Made by a program: the position numbers and the translations under genes. The notes below the pieces were generated by a model. That model did no database searches. It was not told where the DNA came from and saw only the letters and a list, made by a program, of their open reading frames with translations. Of a stretch of DNA of 64,000 nucleotides, positions 1 through 11,342 are shown one piece after another (the first letter of the stretch is position 1; each line of letters opens with the position of its first letter). Origin of the DNA: Kuschelorhynchus macadamiae (lineage: Eukaryota; Arthropoda; Insecta; Coleoptera; Curculionidae); the NCBI GenBank assembly GCA_030620095.1, contig JAUTXW010001351.1, positions 2,604,001 to 2,668,000 of the forward strand, given 5' to 3'.

Positions 1-612
1 GTTATTTAAAGATTTTAAAGCAATTTTTGCGGAAGCATATAAGCTTTTTAATTTAGTTTTAACTATTCCCGCAACAAGTGTATCGGCCGAACGAAATTTT
101 TCATGTCTTAAACGGATCAAAACCTACCTAAGAAACACAATGACACAAGAACGGCTTTCGGGTTTAGCAATGATGTCAATAGAGCAGGAATTACTGTCAG
201 AACTTAGTGAAGACCAAAACTTTTACGACCAAATTATAGATAAATTTGCAACCTTAAAAGACAGACGTATAGATTTAATGTACAAAAAGTAGTTTTTTTA
301 TCTTATTTCATACAACTATTTATTTTAAGTTTTAATAAACTAAATTATGTTTTTATTATCGCAATCACCGCTATATTTTAGTGATAGGTGTACATATTTT
401 ACTTGTTTTGTTTACTTTTTATTTACTTTTTTTAGAGTTTATTTTTTTAGTTTTTAATGGTTTAGTAGGGCTATTGGCGATGACCTCCATTAAAAAAAAA
501 GGTCAACGCGTCGCAGAATAATACCTCATGGGTGACGTGGAAATTTATTCACATTTAAACAAAATTAACCTCATGTAGCCTCACCCTTCAATATACTCAC
601 GAGCCGCCACTG
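1..612 (+). mobile_element. 3' end of a hAT DNA transposon, truncated by window edge
   Basis: The stretch combines the last codons of a hAT transposase with a 320-base 3' non-coding tail. The tail ends in a terminal inverted repeat finishing CGAGCCGCCACTG; read from the outside in, this is CAGTGGCGGCTCG, a typical hAT terminus. The next eight bases, GATTGGAT (613-620), are the candidate target-site duplication; the partner lies upstream of the window. The element boundary is therefore placed at 612. Confidence 0.75.
2..292 (+). CDS. hAT transposase, C-terminal dimerisation (hATC) region, partial
   Basis: An open frame of 96 codons enters from the left edge and stops at 290-292. It contains the hATC block TIPATSVSAERNFS, followed by LKRIKTYLRNTMTQERLSGL and MSIE, which matches the C-terminal dimerisation region of hAT transposases (the ZMYM1-like insect group). 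hAT transposases excise and insert the element by cut-and-paste in the nucleus, and this domain mediates oligomerisation. The catalytic DDE core would lie upstream and cannot be seen. The frame is uninterrupted here, so this end has not visibly decayed. It ends about 320 bases before the element's terminal repeat. Confidence 0.85.
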   Translation, partial: LFKDFKAIFAEAYKLFNLVLTIPATSVSAERNFSCLKRIKTYLRNTMTQERLSGLAMMSIEQELLSELSEDQNFYDQIIDKFATLKDRRIDLMYKK

Positions 613-1740
613 GATTGGATTACTTTTCATGAATGATACTAGAGGTGGGTTTATATAGCAGGTAAAAGAAAATAAAAATCAAATTAAATTGAGGATTCAG
701 AAGTGGTTTATACAGAAAATAAAAATTAAAAAGAAATAAGAACAACCATACTTTTTGCCAGCTATTCACTGCTATACTGCATAGACTTATTGTCTTTAAC
801 TTAAAATTCATAATTTGACAGATACATTCGGTGACGATGGTATATACGCTGATTTCTCCATGATGGTTAAAATCAATTTGGACTATTTTCTTGTCAAGAT
901 TATTTCGGTTAAGCGTAAATCTTAATGCATGTTGAAATATTATATAAGTCTAATATTGACAAAAAAATCTCTTGTGCCAATAACAGAATTGTTCTATCTA
1001 AAAGGTTTGGATGAAGTGGTAATGAGTGGGCATTAATCTAAAAATATCAAGTGTTATATAGTTTTCTGGGTTTGAGGGTCATTTTACTAATATATATATC
1101 TGATTTTGTATTGATATGTCTAGATGGCTCTAATATTAGTTACCGTGTTTCTTGTAGATTTTTTTCAAGATATATTTAGAGTAGTGGCTGGTTCATCCAA
1201 TAGCGAGCATATTTAAAAAAAATAAATAGCGTAATGGCTTTGAAAGATTTTCCGCGACAACTTTAAAATGCTTTAAAATATTGCTTTAAATTCGGTGCTT
1301 GAATTGTAATTAACCAAAGAAAGTAATTCAGGCATCACAAGTTGCTTTTTTGGTTAATTATAATTCCAGCACTTTAGCCCAAACCAATTACATTTAATTC
1401 ACAATGTTACGATAGTCGACGCTCTATTACATTTCGCTTTAGAGTAAGTAAGTAAATTTTAAGTAAATTGTCCATGTCATCGTTAGTAGTCGAAGGTATT
1501 TCTTTTTCAAAATAAAATGAATGCACAATAATACGCGTCAAATATCTAATTTATAGACAAAGGTCTTCTCCTAATTTTTTAAATTGGTTTAAAGATAATT
1601 GACAGAAAAGGAAGTCCAAAAAATGAAAAACATTTTACGATTCATTAAAAAAACATGTAATAAACACAACATAACTCAATCTTTATTAATAAGAAAGACA
1701 CCAAAAATATAACAAACATGAGAAAACCTGATCATTTTAC
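613..1740. other. AT-rich stretch, no gene seen
   Basis: Only short random open frames are visible. The one structured item is the hairpin at 1294-1373, listed separately. Confidence 0.5.
1294..1373. repeat. 80-bp foldback hairpin
   Basis: About 25 bases at the left (GGTGCTTGAATTGTAATTAA then CCAAA) recur in inverted orientation at the right with about two mismatches, around a loop of some 27 bases. This is the structure of a very short foldback element or MITE relic. No target duplication is evident. Confidence 0.6.
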
Positions 1741-2629
1741 AAAAAATCGGTAATATTCCTTTACCCGGAACTTCCCTCGTTATGATTTTTTTCCATTTGT
1801 TGGGAATAGTGAAGTGTGATCCAATTTAGTTCAGTACATAGTCACAGTATATTTATATGTCACTATATGTGTTACATATAAGGTCTTTTCAAACACTTTT
1901 ATTTGGCGGCATTTTGCAGCATATTGGATTCCTACCAATATTTTACTAGTTTCTTTCTACCGATGCCATATTTGACTTTTGGACATAATTTAAAATAAAT
2001 TCAATAAGTAGTTTTTACATTGACATATACTGCCAATTTGTTACGTCATGTTCAATTCGTACGATTTAATTTTTGTGCAAAATTTTCATTTAATTGAACA
2101 AGTTTTTTTAAATTACTATATCAGATCTGAAGATATGTAAAACGTGAGAAGGTGATTTTTTTACGATTATGAACATTTCATTTGTCCGTCATTTTGTTCC
2201 GCCATCTTGAATTATTAATACAGTTTTACTAGTTGACCCTACACCACAATTAATTGTGGCACATAATTTGAAATCAATCGATTCGTATTAAGATTTTACC
2301 AGTTGATTCCAACATAATACTTGCAAAATTTGAGATAAATTGAAAAGTAATTTTTTTAATAATATTTTTTTTTAACATTTCATTAGGTCGCCATTTTGTT
2401 TCGCCATATGGGATTTTTGCCAAAATATTACTAGATCATCCCCATATGACCCTTAATTTTTTATCAAAATTTGAAGTCAATCTGGTAAGTACTTTTTGGC
2501 TATGCTGCTAACGGACAGACCGACAGAAAAAAAATTCGGCATGTGGGGACCCTAAAACGTGAAGATCCGAAAAACCCCGAAGGGTCTTTTTTACGATTAC
2601 AATACTTCTCTTTGATGAGGGAAGTAAAA
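1741..2629 (+). mobile_element. TTCCC-family modular repeat, copy 1
   Basis: This is the most complete small copy of a family found eight times in the window. It opens with TTTACCCGGAACTTCCCTCG and closes with GAGGGAAGTAAAA, so ACTTCCCTCGT is a subterminal inverted repeat. Between the ends are diverged modules of roughly 150 bases. Each holds CGCCATTTTGTT, a CCATATTGGATTTTTACCAA-like segment, TTTGTGCAAAATTTGA and ATAAGTAGTTTTT. Near the 3' end is a conserved GACAGACCGACAG block followed by GGGACCCTAAAACGTGAAGA. No protein is encoded. It is non-autonomous; a Helitron/Helentron relative or a foldback element are both possible. Confidence 0.7.
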
Positions 2630-2639
2630 TATTATTAAT

Positions 2640-4846
2640 CAACACACTATATTTTAATTGATTTGAACTATTCGAGAGGATTATATATCTTACTCATTTT
2701 TAAGCCACGACAACGCTTTGTTACTGATAATAGAATTATAGAAAACAGTTCCGCGAGTAGCTTCAGGACTAAATATAAACAATTAGCCTACGTACGACAT
2801 AAAAAAGCATTTAAACTTTTATAGTGTATAAAGAAGTACTAAAAGTTGCACACCTGTAAATATCTCTAGGGACATAGTTTAAATTGTTTTTGAGTCGTAA
2901 AATAGCACTAGTAAAATAAGATTATTTTAGGTCACACTACCAAGGTGGCTTAAGTTAATCCTGCAAAACAACCTGATTTTAAAGCTGTTACAGGAAAGAT
3001 TTCTAAAGCTATTCTTTCCGAGATTTTTATAGCTTATAAAAGAGATCGCTATACAAAAAAGAAACACTAAGCTGCATTTTTTTGGTCTAGGAGTAACTGT
3101 AGTGCAACTACTGTCGCATTACACCATTGCTGGGAGTATTTGCCAAGTCCAAGGGATATCAAATAAGTTAATTTTATTACGGATAATGTCAAGACTAGCA
3201 GCGTTTTGTTCTTAGTTCATAATGTTCTGGACAGAGCCTTTGAAATTTTCTTTATGTATAGTGGTGAGATCTAGTCCAGATTTTAAATATTACGAAGCAT
3301 TTTAATTTTAAAACTCTATGATTTATTTATATTCAAGTTTCTCTACTGAGAAATTAAAATGTTGGTTTTAATTTGCACTTGTTTTCGACGTTATTACACA
3401 ACAGGCACAACCCTTGAGGCAGGAATATTACCATATTTGGTGTCTTGGAAAACACCTACCGATCGATAAATCAGGCTTTCGAATGATATTTATCTACAAC
3501 GTTGCCAATTATCTCGCTTATCTTGTGAGATTTATGATTTTTATAAAATGTGATTATAGATTTCCTTAATTTGCAGACTTTTCTAGATAATAATATTATA
3601 TAGTATGACTTCTCCCTAATTCAGTCAGCTATTTAGATTAATCGATAAAAGAAAGGTCAAAAGCATTTTAAAAAAAGGTAATTTTACCTCATTTCGATTT
3701 AATTACTCCTGAGTTGTGGGTTTCGCCACAGGTGGCTATATGCTGCTCCGTGGTAATAGAATTTCAATTCCGGCGAAGATTTCGGATGTTCTCTTGGTAT
3801 TCACAAATGTCGGTTTTGCTCATGTTGGTGACTCTGGTGTGGTTTTGTATATTATAACTTTTGTACATATAATTTTGGCGTAGTTGTACTCGTCTCTCAA
3901 CTAGTTGACAGTACTGATGAAAATCTTAAGTCAGGAACACCAAAAAAAATTGTTTCTTCTATATAATAGTTCTTGCCGAAGATAATAAAGATTTTATATT
4001 TACAACGATTTTTTTTCACCGTAACCATATTTTCACCATGGTTAAAAAAGAAATAGGACAAAGAATTTATATATTTTAGAATTGTATAAGGTTGTATAAT
4101 TTGAGTGGTTTTGTGACAAATATTTATAATTACATATATATCTAGCACTGATATGAATAACATGTCGCCTATATTATATCTGGTTTGTGCCCCAAATATT
4201 AGCTTTTGTCGTTTAGATTATATTCTCGAAAAGACCACGCAATGATTCAGTACAAATTTCCTTCGCTCTCCACTTGCTTTGTTATATTATTGGTAATTTA
4301 CCCCCAAGATCCGACACGTTCCTAAGTGGGGTTACTCATCACAAAAGGGATGAAGATCCCGAAGCAGCACCCATCCTACGCGCGGCGCTATTTTCCAAGG
4401 GCCACAAATCATTTTCCACCCTTAACGTCAAGCGACAATAAGGGGTCGGTTTTCGGAGCGAAATAATATTTTATACACTTGTTTGCTCTCAAGTTTTCAT
4501 TTAGATTGAAATTCGTAGCGTGGAAGCAAATCTTTAGATTTCGTTAGGCAACAACGAAGATGTCTGCCACATAGGGATTTCAAAATTTGACTTAATAATT
4601 ATTTCGTTACACAACTTATAGGATCAAATGTTTTACTATTTTTTCTTTTAATTTAAATTTAAGACAAAAGAGAACAGTTGTGTTTTTCCTCTTGGTGTAC
4701 CAGGTATTATCTACAGTAAGAAATGTCCGACTATATGAAAGTCGTAAAGATTTCTCTTGTTCCGAAACAGTCCCTAATGATTTGGGGTCATGACAACTTA
4801 TCAGTTGGGCAGCGTACATCTGGTGCTTTTAAGAATATGACCTACT
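2640..4846. other. unassigned AT-rich stretch
   Basis: No protein family was recognised on either strand. Two segments are noticeably richer in GC than their surroundings, 3715-3850 and 4290-4460, and might be relics of genes or elements. Neither translation could be placed. A partial family A repeat begins near the right end. Confidence 0.4.
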
Positions 4847-5059
4847 TAAGTCACAAAATGGAATCACAGAAACAACTACTCCGCTGTCTAATACCACGAC
4901 CGCTATTGAATACCACTGTTGATTCCTGAGTTTCGTTGGGAGAAATAATGCCATATATATTTGATTCACGTTACACCAACGTCACAATAAAGATACCATG
5001 ATCCCTGTCTGGAACATCTTCTGCAATGGCCCAGACGCAATGATCCATTTCAGTCAAAT

Positions 5060-5095
5060 GACAAACGCGGTTTCACTCTTTTTAGAACTCATCAG
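5060..5095 (-). ncRNA. hammerhead ribozyme motif, family A, left arm
   Basis: On the minus strand the core reads CTGATGA (complement of 5089-5095). A five-pair stem II follows (GTTCT with AGAGT, two G-U wobbles, loop AAAA), and then GAAA (5071-5074). A GUC cleavage triplet follows after CCGCGTTT. The catalytic core bases are intact, but stem III is only A-U plus C-G with a large loop, and no convincing stem I is seen. It is probably a weakened copy of the motif at 5317. Confidence 0.5.
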
Positions 5096-5304
5096 ACCGT
5101 CACAGTCTAGCAATCCTCGTGTAGGGCAAAGACACAAAATGGAACCACAGAAACAACTACTCCGCTGTCTAATACCATGACCGGCATTCAATTATACTGT
5201 TGCTTCCTGACTTTCATTGGGAGAAATAATGTTTTTGTATTAGCCAACGGAGTAGTTGTTTCTGTCATTTCATTTTGTGCCTTGGCCCTACACTGGTTTT
5301 GCTA

Positions 5305-5360
5305 CTCTATAGCTGCCTGATGAGCCCTAAAAAGAGCGAAACCGTGGTCGTCGTTTGACC
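5305..5360 (+). ncRNA. hammerhead ribozyme motif, family A, best copy
   Basis: The conserved core CTGATGA lies at 5317-5323. Stem II is 5324-5328 with 5333-5337 (one C-A mismatch, loop AAAA). GAAA is at 5338-5341, stem III ACC/GGU at 5341-5343 and 5346-5348, and the cleavage nucleotide is C5349 in a GUC triplet. Bases from 5350 pair with 5311-5316 as a partly wobbled stem I, in type I order. The two-base stem III loop is too tight for one molecule, but the octamer ACCGTGGT can pair with itself using wobbles, so dimeric folding is possible. The motif is visible in the sequence; activity is inferred. Confidence 0.6.
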
Positions 5361-5430
5361 TGCAGGACATGTTCCAAACAGGGATCATGGTATCCTTGTT
5401 GTAACGTTGGTGTAACGTGAATCAAAGCTT

Positions 5431-6429
5431 AACTACTACCATGTCTATTACATATCTATCGCCCCTTTTCCTTGAGTTTCAGCAGGAGCAAGTTGACTGT
5501 CATGTTTAATTTGGTATTTTTTTGATATTTTGTGCCGTATAGGTAGCAAGCGAAATTGTTGGATTATTTCCACAAATAATAATAATCTAGTTCTAATCTT
5601 CTGTATATGGAATTAAATGCAGTGTATATGCAACAGGTAAAAGATTCTTTACAGAACGCCATTTTGTGCTCATGTAGCTTACACACGATTTTTATTTGTT
5701 TCAGGTTTTTAATTTAAGGACTACTTTCTTTCATTGTTGGAATAATCAATGCTCTTTTTAATGTTGGAACAACTAAAGTTCTTTCAATTTTGGATCAACC
5801 AATTTTTTTTTAATTTTGGATAATGCAAGATTTTATTTAAATACCTTCAAGATTTTTTAAATTATTTTGAATTGGAACTATATCTGAAGACGACTGGCGA
5901 GTCTACAGTGCAGATGTTTTTTACTCCATCTCCCACAGTTGCAGAATACTACGAAGAAGACTTTTGGATGTCAAGGAGAAGCTGGGATAGTTTTCTTTCT
6001 GCCGTGTGGTGATTTGCTGTTCTCCTAGACGTTTTATTTTGGGACTTTTCTACTGGCTCGACCCCGCTGCTATCTGAGATGCACTTGGGAGGTCTAGACG
6101 CTTTAATTCCTTCGCTTCGGAAAATTGAATAAGTATTTTTCTTGATATTTTATTGATCTGGCTATTTTTTTATTGTTGCTTAATAATTTTATATATTTCT
6201 TTGTCTTTTCGGTAAAATATAACTTAAATTAAAATCACTGTTGCTGATAAATATTCTAGAGTTTTAATTCAAGGAATAGAGCAAATTTTAGCACTCTTAG
6301 TATTCATTTTTCTAATGAGCTTATGCATTTATTTTTAAATATCTCCAATAGTGTAAATATGCCTAAACGTTTTACAAATTTTTAGTTCTTAACCATCGAA
6401 CGTTTATTGAATTTTTGTTTTATATTAGC
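5431..6429. other. unassigned stretch
   Basis: It is AT-rich except for 5885-6130, which is clearly richer in GC and starts with an open plus-strand frame containing DDWRVYSADVFYSISHS. I do not recognise that peptide. It may be an element relic. Nothing else is supported. Confidence 0.35.
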
Positions 6430-6625
6430 GTTTATCCTACATGATGCTTGTTGTCTCTAGCTGCCTGATGACCTATAAAAAGAGCGAAATCGCCATCATC
6501 GTTTGACAGAAATGGATCATTGCGTCTGCATTGCATGACATGTTCCAGACAAGGATCATAATATCCTTGTTGTGACGTTGGTGTAACGTAAATCAAAACT
6601 ACATTAACATGACCTAGGTAAATCA
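6430..6625 (+). repeat. family A hammerhead-bearing repeat, monomer
   Basis: This is a single diverged copy of the repeat at 4847-5430, in the orientation of its right arm. It includes GACATGTTCCAGACA, ATCCTTGTTGTGACGTTGG and GTAACGT. The hammerhead core CTGATGA is at 6465-6471 and GAAA at 6486-6489. Stem II between them is badly mismatched (CCTAT against AGAGC), so this copy is probably inactive. Confidence 0.6.
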
Positions 6626-6639
6626 TTTTTCGACCTACC

Positions 6640-7635
6640 TTCTTTACACCACTGTTTGTTTACGCTATTACTTAATTACGCTATTTATGGTCCTGAACGC
6701 TTGTAGTCATTCCTCAGCATAGTTTATTTATATACCTATTTGTACAGACCACGAAGGTCTGATGCCTAAATATAATGTAGTGTGCCCCATTGAAATTCCT
6801 AGCGTAAAAGCAAATCTTTAGATTCCGGTAGGGAGAAAAGAAGTCAGTCACACGATTATTTCTAAAACTTAACTTAAAAATGATTTAGTTACTGGACGAT
6901 TAAATTGATAAGTATTTTCTTTTTTACACCATTGCAGATTTTGGCGATTGTTACTATACATGTAGATTTTGACGCCCTAATTCCTAATCCTGAGTCAAAA
7001 TTTATTCGCTCACTTTTCGTTTTTGAGTTACTAATCTGCAAAGTTCAAAACATTCAAACCACGATTTTCGCTTTTTCCTTCCTTCCCTTTTATGAAAATT
7101 ATTTGGTTTTGTTTGAAATTCTTACAAACTAAAACAGAAACATATATAGAATCTGTCTTTTTATTCTCTTGCTTTATTTTAACTGGAAAATTGAATGATA
7201 AAGGAACAACGGACAATAGCCATAATTGGATTAGTATCTTTTCATACTTACCCCCAAAGTCATGACATCAAAAAGTACATTAATTAATAAAAACATAATA
7301 TTTTTAAAAATCTATAAAAAAATCTTGACATCGAACATAACATATAAGTAAAAATAAACGAAATAACAAGCTCAGGTAAGACATAACAAAAACTTGTCGA
7401 GGTCAGCCGAAGGATATTTCATAAGTCTTTAGATAAGATCATAGCAGAACAACAGTTGCTGCACAAAATCTCACTGATGCTGTAGAAAGCCCTATCTTTA
7501 CTCTAGGTTTAAATTATTTTGTTGGTAATAATCTAATAAATTAAAGTAACTTATTAAAAAATTTTGGTCCATAATGATTTCTCCGATCTCTGGCTCTGGC
7601 CATCCTGCTATAGCTCAATGCTAGATGTCTCGTTT
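6640..7635. other. unassigned stretch, possible LINE 3' tail
   Basis: No gene is seen. The right part (about 7240-7635) lies directly downstream of the minus-strand reverse transcriptase remnant and could be its 3' untranslated region; no sequence signature proves this. Confidence 0.3.
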
Positions 7636-7639
7636 TTAG

Positions 7640-8090
7640 TGTTATAACCATGAAGGTCACAGTTTCGTACATAACTGCTCCTCTCTTTCCTTCACATAAG
7701 TGACATATGCAAACACATACATACTTGATAAAAAAAGCCCTGCAACATTCCCGATATTTCAAATTACATATAACTCTTACAACACGTCTTTGAGCATCAA
7801 ACACCCTATTGAAATATGCTGTGTTTCCCTAACATAGAAGGGCATAACCAATATGAGAATAAATATATGCATAGTAGCCTGACAAAAGAACACCCACAAA
7901 GACAACATCCTTGACATTCCTAAGCATGTATATGTTCTTGTGTAATTTAATTGTTACATGATTAGCATGAGCCACCCAGGTAAACCCTGAGTCCAGGTAG
8001 ACTCCAAGAAACCTGATAGGCGTTAACACTGAGTCTGTTGGCGCTAACGTGATACGAACCCCGTTAGATGATAAATGTCAACCCGTTCTA
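7640..8090 (-). pseudogene. non-LTR retrotransposon reverse transcriptase, C-terminal part
   Basis: Reading down from 8090 the translation gives NGVRITLAPTDSV, RFLGVYLDSGFTWVAH, KLHKNIYMLRNVK, then YYAYIYSHIGYALLC, followed by GNTAYFNRVFDAQRRVVRVI. These are the ordered blocks of the thumb region of LINE reverse transcriptases: the FLGVxLDxxLxWxxH block, the LRNLK block, and Y(L)xYxxxxWG followed by xxQRRAVRxI. The tryptophan before GN is replaced by a TAG stop (complement of 7829-7831). Frame is lost below about 7700. The palm domain with its YADD motif is absent. It is a 5'-truncated dead insertion; the clade (CR1/Jockey-like) is uncertain. Confidence 0.75.
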
Positions 8091-8159
8091 CCGGTATTGC
8101 AATCCGATAATTAAAACGCGATTACATACATAACTTATTAGTTTCAGAAAAAAATTAAA

Positions 8160-8590
8160 TGTTTCTAGGAGCGCGCTAAAAGTGACATTTTTTACACCCG
8201 TTTCAGTATGAAAATTGTCAGTTTAAGATACTAGTGCAAAAAGTATTTTACTTGTGGGGAAAAACAGTGAAACTAATATTAAAAATGTCACTTTTCGCAC
8301 GGCCCTAGAAAGGCACTCATATAAATTGCGTGTTTTACACATGCATTTTTCACACTAATCATAAATAGCTATTTTCTACGAGCGTACAAAAAGTGACGTT
8401 TTACACACCAATTTCAGTATGTCACTTTTAGGCAAGTGCGAATAGTTTTTACTTTTCGCACCAGTATGAAAAGCATTTTACTTTTTGCATTAGTGTGAAA
8501 AATCAATGAATTTGTGAACAAAAAATGTCAGTGTAGAAAAAAAATTTGTACGAAATTCGTGTGAAAATTACATTTAGGGCACCCATATGA
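8160..8590. repeat. degenerate repeats of an AAAAGTGACATTTT motif
   Basis: Two diverged units, near 8165-8345 and 8378-8585, each begin with an AAAAGTGAC(A/G)TTTT segment, continue to TTTCAGTATG and end in TTTGCAxxAGTGTGAAAA-like text. No coding content and no clean terminal repeats were found, so the element type is unknown. Confidence 0.4.
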
Positions 8591-8871
8591 ATTGTGAAAC
8601 TCGCTTCGTTCGTTCGCCAAACTTTCATTGGCATGCTGAAACATGCATATTTACATCACTGAAGCTGAAAACGATACATAAACTACCACATTCCTATTTC
8701 CACACTTACTTAGACTTCCTGTGCTAATGAAAATCATCAGAACTGGACTGAAGAGGTCCAGTTTGATATGTTTAATAAATATTGATGAGAAATACCCAGT
8801 AAATTCAAAAATTATGAACCCACAAACACTTACAAGGCCTTCTATTTGTATTATTGCTGAGAGAAAATAGT

Positions 8872-9080
8872 TTAAGTTGTATACTTACCCGTTTGTTGAT
8901 TACGAGTATAAATATCAAAGTGGAAATATAAACGATATACGACTTTTAACCAAATTTTGAGTGAAAAATGGAGATAAAGGAGAACATTTGACAGAATGCC
9001 GTAAGATATTATCGAAAAAGCCAAGAAATATACCAGAAAAATCGAAATACCGTTATGCCAAAGAATTGAAAACATTTAGT
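8872..9080 (-). other. hydrophobic exon-like open frame, copy 1 of 3
   Basis: A minus-strand frame begins with ATG at 9075 and encodes about 63 largely hydrophobic residues. It ends in YRLYFHFDIYTRNQQTG, immediately followed by GTAAGTAT, a strong splice-donor match. Related text appears at 40618-40803 (YKLFYIYTRNKRHGKI) and, more decayed, at 42318-42500. The hydrophobic pattern with a donor suggests an exon of a membrane protein, for example a chemoreceptor, but I cannot identify the protein. A dispersed repeat that merely translates alike is equally possible. Twelve bases after the donor the context is AT-rich. Confidence 0.3.
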
Positions 9081-10245
9081 AAATGGTTTGCAAAAAATAA
9101 AATAACAATTTCAAGAAAGAAGAGACAATTCTAGTATACTTTTCCCACGTTTCGAAAAGTTGCAAACCATCACCGTTAAGAATTAACTTTTATGACCTTG
9201 AAGACAAGGAATCCTGATGCTTATTCCAATTCCTTTGATGCGAAAAATTATTAAACAAAACGAAAGATATTCTGTCCAATATGTTAGAATTAACAAAATC
9301 GGCAAGATATTCACGGGCGTGGCTGGATTCCTGAAACTGCAAAATATCGAGTTCTGCACTGGGCAATATTAAGCGGTATTCAGCCACTTTGCTAGTAGAT
9401 AGTAGAATCTTAAGCATCGTGGTAGATAGAAGTCACAAAAGTTTCTGAAGGTTATGTGTACGAGTCTTTACAAAACAAATGATCCTGCAAACCAGGTTGT
9501 CATTTCCAAATCGCAGGAACTTTCAGCAATTGACCTCCAAAACCAGACTACTTCTTCCAAATTGCACCAACAAGCAACAATTGATATTCAACCCAACGAC
9601 CTCATGTTAAACATACACAGGGCATAAAGAATTCTGAAATTGCAAAAAATATTTCTATACCAGTTAAAAATCATTAACTTCAACCATAAATTTAACGAAC
9701 GCGAGTAAATGTCATTTTACCATTAATATTGGTAATAAGAAATAAAAGTTGTATAAGTTTGAATTTTGAATTGCATTTTCAGTTGGACGCCTGTGCTGAA
9801 ATGATGATTAAATGGTTTAAAATAGCTTCCAAAACTAGTTAATATTGCTCATGCTAGTAGAAAAAGCGTTGTACCTACCTACACGTGCGGAAAGTGTCTC
9901 TTTCGCACTCGAACCGCTGACCGAATTAGTTAAGTAATAGTATATTACATGATAAGTGTTAAAAATAGTAGTTTTCAAACGAGGAGGTATATAGCACGAA
10001 AATCCTTCACACACGTGTTTAAAAATGTTTTTCTTTACGCTTGTGAAATATAGCCCAGTTAACAGTGTGTTTTTTTGTCTGTTTCGTAAGTGGTACCTAA
10101 AAGTACAATACGTAACAAAACGATAATTTAAAATTCGCTCGAGCTACAGCTATTTATCGAAACATATTTTATTTAACTATTTCCGCAATTATACCAAAGA
10201 TCTGTATACCTTTTTACGACATGGATATTTTAGACACTAAACGCG
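9081..10245. other. unassigned stretch
   Basis: No protein family is recognised. Around 9885-10020 are the words ACACGTGCGGAAAGTG, TTTCGCACTCG and ACACACGTGT, which look like part of an interspersed repeat, but no second copy was found in this window. Confidence 0.3.
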
Positions 10246-11342
10246 TTTTCTCCTGCAGGTCTGCCTTGTCAGAAAATGTTAATGTTGCATGCCTTAATGA
10301 TTATAGTAGTAATAAATCGACTTTTATCTAAGACATAAAAATACTCAATAGGAATTAGAAATAAAAGCAAATGTACAAGCCTACCAGGTCGAGATTTAGC
10401 TTAACTAGCTATTCCTACATTGAACCCTGGATGGCTGTCTTAAAAAAATTCCAATGCTAGTAAAAGCAAATCTAAAACACAAGTTAACCGTCCAAAAGAG
10501 CAAAAAGTCGTCAATTAGCTTTTATATCAGATTTAAATACTTCTGTGTTTAATAATTTAAGTTCATTGTTTATTTCATTATAGACATGTGCAGATTAATA
10601 GCAGAAATACTTACTGAACAAGGCCGTCGAGTGTGATGGTGAATACGACATACAAGAATCAATATGTCATTAAGGAAAGAGGGAGATGGGAAAAAGCTAT
10701 TTAAGAACAAAGATTGAAAATAACAGGTCATGTCTATTGCTCACATTAATCCAGTTGAGTTCATGAAGTAAATTAGATATATGGTCATATTTTCGAAGCA
10801 AGAGTTCTTTACGCTTTTAATATTCTGTTCTGAAATATTTAGGAATCGACCACAGCTAAACGAGCAATAACGGAAATTTGACAATACTAATGAATCTGAC
10901 AATACAGTCTTAAGTTTTTTTTGACCAAAATGCTGTAGCATACAGCATCTTTAGAGGTAATAAGAACACAAATAATTTAAATGGCGTACTAATACACATT
11001 ATAAGAAAATGCAAATTACTAAAAAACTACGGCACTTAGGTATAAGAAACCCTAATACAATTTGATTGAGATTTAAATATTCCTTCTCTTAGTAAAAATA
11101 ACTATGACAATAATGATTGAATTTGGAAATTTTGCCACTGAGTTCTGTATACCCCGTATAATAGTGAATAATTGAAACTTGCATTCTATCATTAAATTAA
11201 GTTCGTTGACTATTTTTGATCTCATTCACTCTAAGAAAAAATCAATATTTTCAAGAAAATTCAAATATTTACAAAGCGGCATAGGTAGCCCTTGATATAT
11301 TTTGCCTAAATTTTTATGGATAATTCAACTATGCAAAAAATA

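Larger units (their letters stand above)
4847..5430. mobile_element. family A hammerhead-bearing repeat, palindromic cluster
   Basis: Two arms face each other. The left arm, about 4960-5180, is the reverse complement of 5245-5427, with a short spacer. Both share TGATTCACGTTACACCAACG, CTGGAACAT, and a block reading AGAAACAACTACTCCGCTG on the plus strand. That block recurs at 4862-4890, about 280 bases from its copy at 5145-5172, so the left side is a partial tandem dimer. Each arm carries one hammerhead-type core. The layout fits a small retrozyme-like or Penelope-derived repeat inserted head to head. No protein is encoded. Confidence 0.6.

Noticed and set aside
620..811. Minus-strand open frame of 63 codons after the hAT element
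   Set aside because: Low-complexity Phe/Leu/Asn-rich translation of AT-rich DNA with no motif; chance frame.
3897..4163. Minus-strand frame of 88 codons
   Set aside because: No recognisable domain, composition as expected from AT-rich sequence.
4723..5180. Short plus-strand frames containing KMEPQKQLLRCLIP-like text twice
   Set aside because: They are translations of the family A non-coding repeat, not a protein repeat.
8720..8760. ACTGAAGAGGTCCAG as a possible hammerhead core
   Set aside because: No GAAA follows at a usable distance.
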